This document shows positions 63,873 to 64,000 of a DNA stretch of 64,000 nt, piece after piece (the first letter of the stretch is position 1; each line of letters opens with the position of its first letter). The notes under the pieces were generated by a model that saw only the letters and a list, made by a program, of their open reading frames with translations, had not been told where the DNA came from and made no database searches. The stretch comes from Lactobacillus kimbladii. Lineage in GTDB: Bacteria; Bacillota; Bacilli; Lactobacillales; Lactobacillaceae. The translations under genes were made by a program, and so were the position numbers. The stretch spans positions 27,876 through 91,875 of the forward strand of contig NZ_SCMB01000005.1 of the NCBI RefSeq assembly GCF_014323605.1, in the 5' to 3' direction.

Positions 63873-63882
63873 ATGCTAAAAA

Positions 63883-64000
63883 GCACGGCAGCGTCCTACC
63901 CTCGCAGGCAGTCTCCCACCAACTACTCTCGGCGTGAAGAAGCTTAACTGCTGTGTTCGGCATGGTTACAGGTGTTTCCTTCTTGCTCTTGCCACCGTAC
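63883..64000 (-). rRNA. rrf: 5S ribosomal RNA
   Basis: The minus strand from 64000 reads as a lactobacillus 5S rRNA: AGCAAGAAGGAAACACCTGT, then CATGCCGAACACAGCAGTTA and GTAGTTGGTGGGAGACTGCC. The first ten bases pair with the last ten (GCTGCCGTGC) as the terminal stem, so about 118 bases are complete or complete within a base or two at the window edge. 23S and 16S should lie to the right. Confidence 0.95.

Overview
The window comes from the chromosome of a low-G+C Gram-positive bacterium, most likely Lactobacillus in the strict sense. The evidence is the dnaI-dnaB-nrdR-coaE-mutM-polA order, EcsAB next to HIT and PrsA, yhaM-yhaN-yhaO, an S(MK)/SAM-III type leader before metK, T-box leaders before thrS, argS and leuS, frequent TTG starts with strong Shine-Dalgarno sites, and lactobacillus-type peptide and PTS genes. 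The species cannot be fixed by eye. Most genes lie on the minus strand.

Layout. 1-1465: glutamine/polar amino-acid ABC transporter (binding protein cut by the window edge, plus ATPase). 1670-10787: T-box-thrS, the primosome genes dnaI and dnaB, then nrdR, coaE, mutM and polA. 10970-14264: a catabolite-controlled sugar operon (TIM-barrel isomerase/epimerase, PTS EIIBC, DeoR regulator). 14330-19464: murC, ytpR, a thioredoxin-like gene, trmB, ecsB, ecsA. 19555-21402 (plus strand): hit, ytxH-like, prsA. 21400-28494: yhaM, yhaN, yhaO, a YheA/YlbF-type gene and a class A PBP. 28579-34738: pseudouridine synthase, prolyl iminopeptidase, a frameshifted oppA, a beta-lactamase-fold serine hydrolase and an alpha/beta hydrolase. 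34910-39807: fructose-family PTS operon with an aldolase and a PRD regulator whose EIIA-like module is a separate overlapping gene. 40086-47133: aldo/keto reductase, a ruined histidine-phosphatase gene, fba, T-box-argS, an L,D-transpeptidase, nnrD and dacA. 47235-58952: tRNA-Leu, a PspC protein, an aminotransferase, a MurJ/YtgP-type flippase, T-box-leuS, a PAP2 phosphatase, a DUF985 cupin, a tyrosine phosphatase, an MFS exporter and metK with its riboswitch. 59001-59378: tRNA-Val, tRNA-Glu and a second identical tRNA-Val.

59400-63660 is different: very A+T-rich, gene-poor, and bounded by tRNA genes and the 3' end of an rRNA operon (tRNA-Asn, tRNA-Ser, 5S at the window end). It holds a compact three-gene minus-strand cassette of unrecognised proteins (164, 205 and 317 aa; the middle one has two N-terminal membrane helices and a beta-rich soluble part). 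Around it are several broken or doubtful small reading frames. This is the accessory part of the window and the best candidate for something undescribed. A membrane-anchored defence or stress cassette is possible, but nothing in the sequence proves it.

The conserved part combines DNA replication and repair (dnaI, dnaB, polA, mutM, YhaNO), translation (three T-box-controlled synthetases, metK, tRNAs), envelope building (murC, PBP, dacA, L,D-transpeptidase, flippase, PrsA) and nutrient uptake (two PTS operons, peptide and amino-acid ABC systems). Three genes are visibly damaged (oppA, a histidine phosphatase, a small membrane protein at 63.3 kb). That fits a host-adapted lactobacillus undergoing gene decay.
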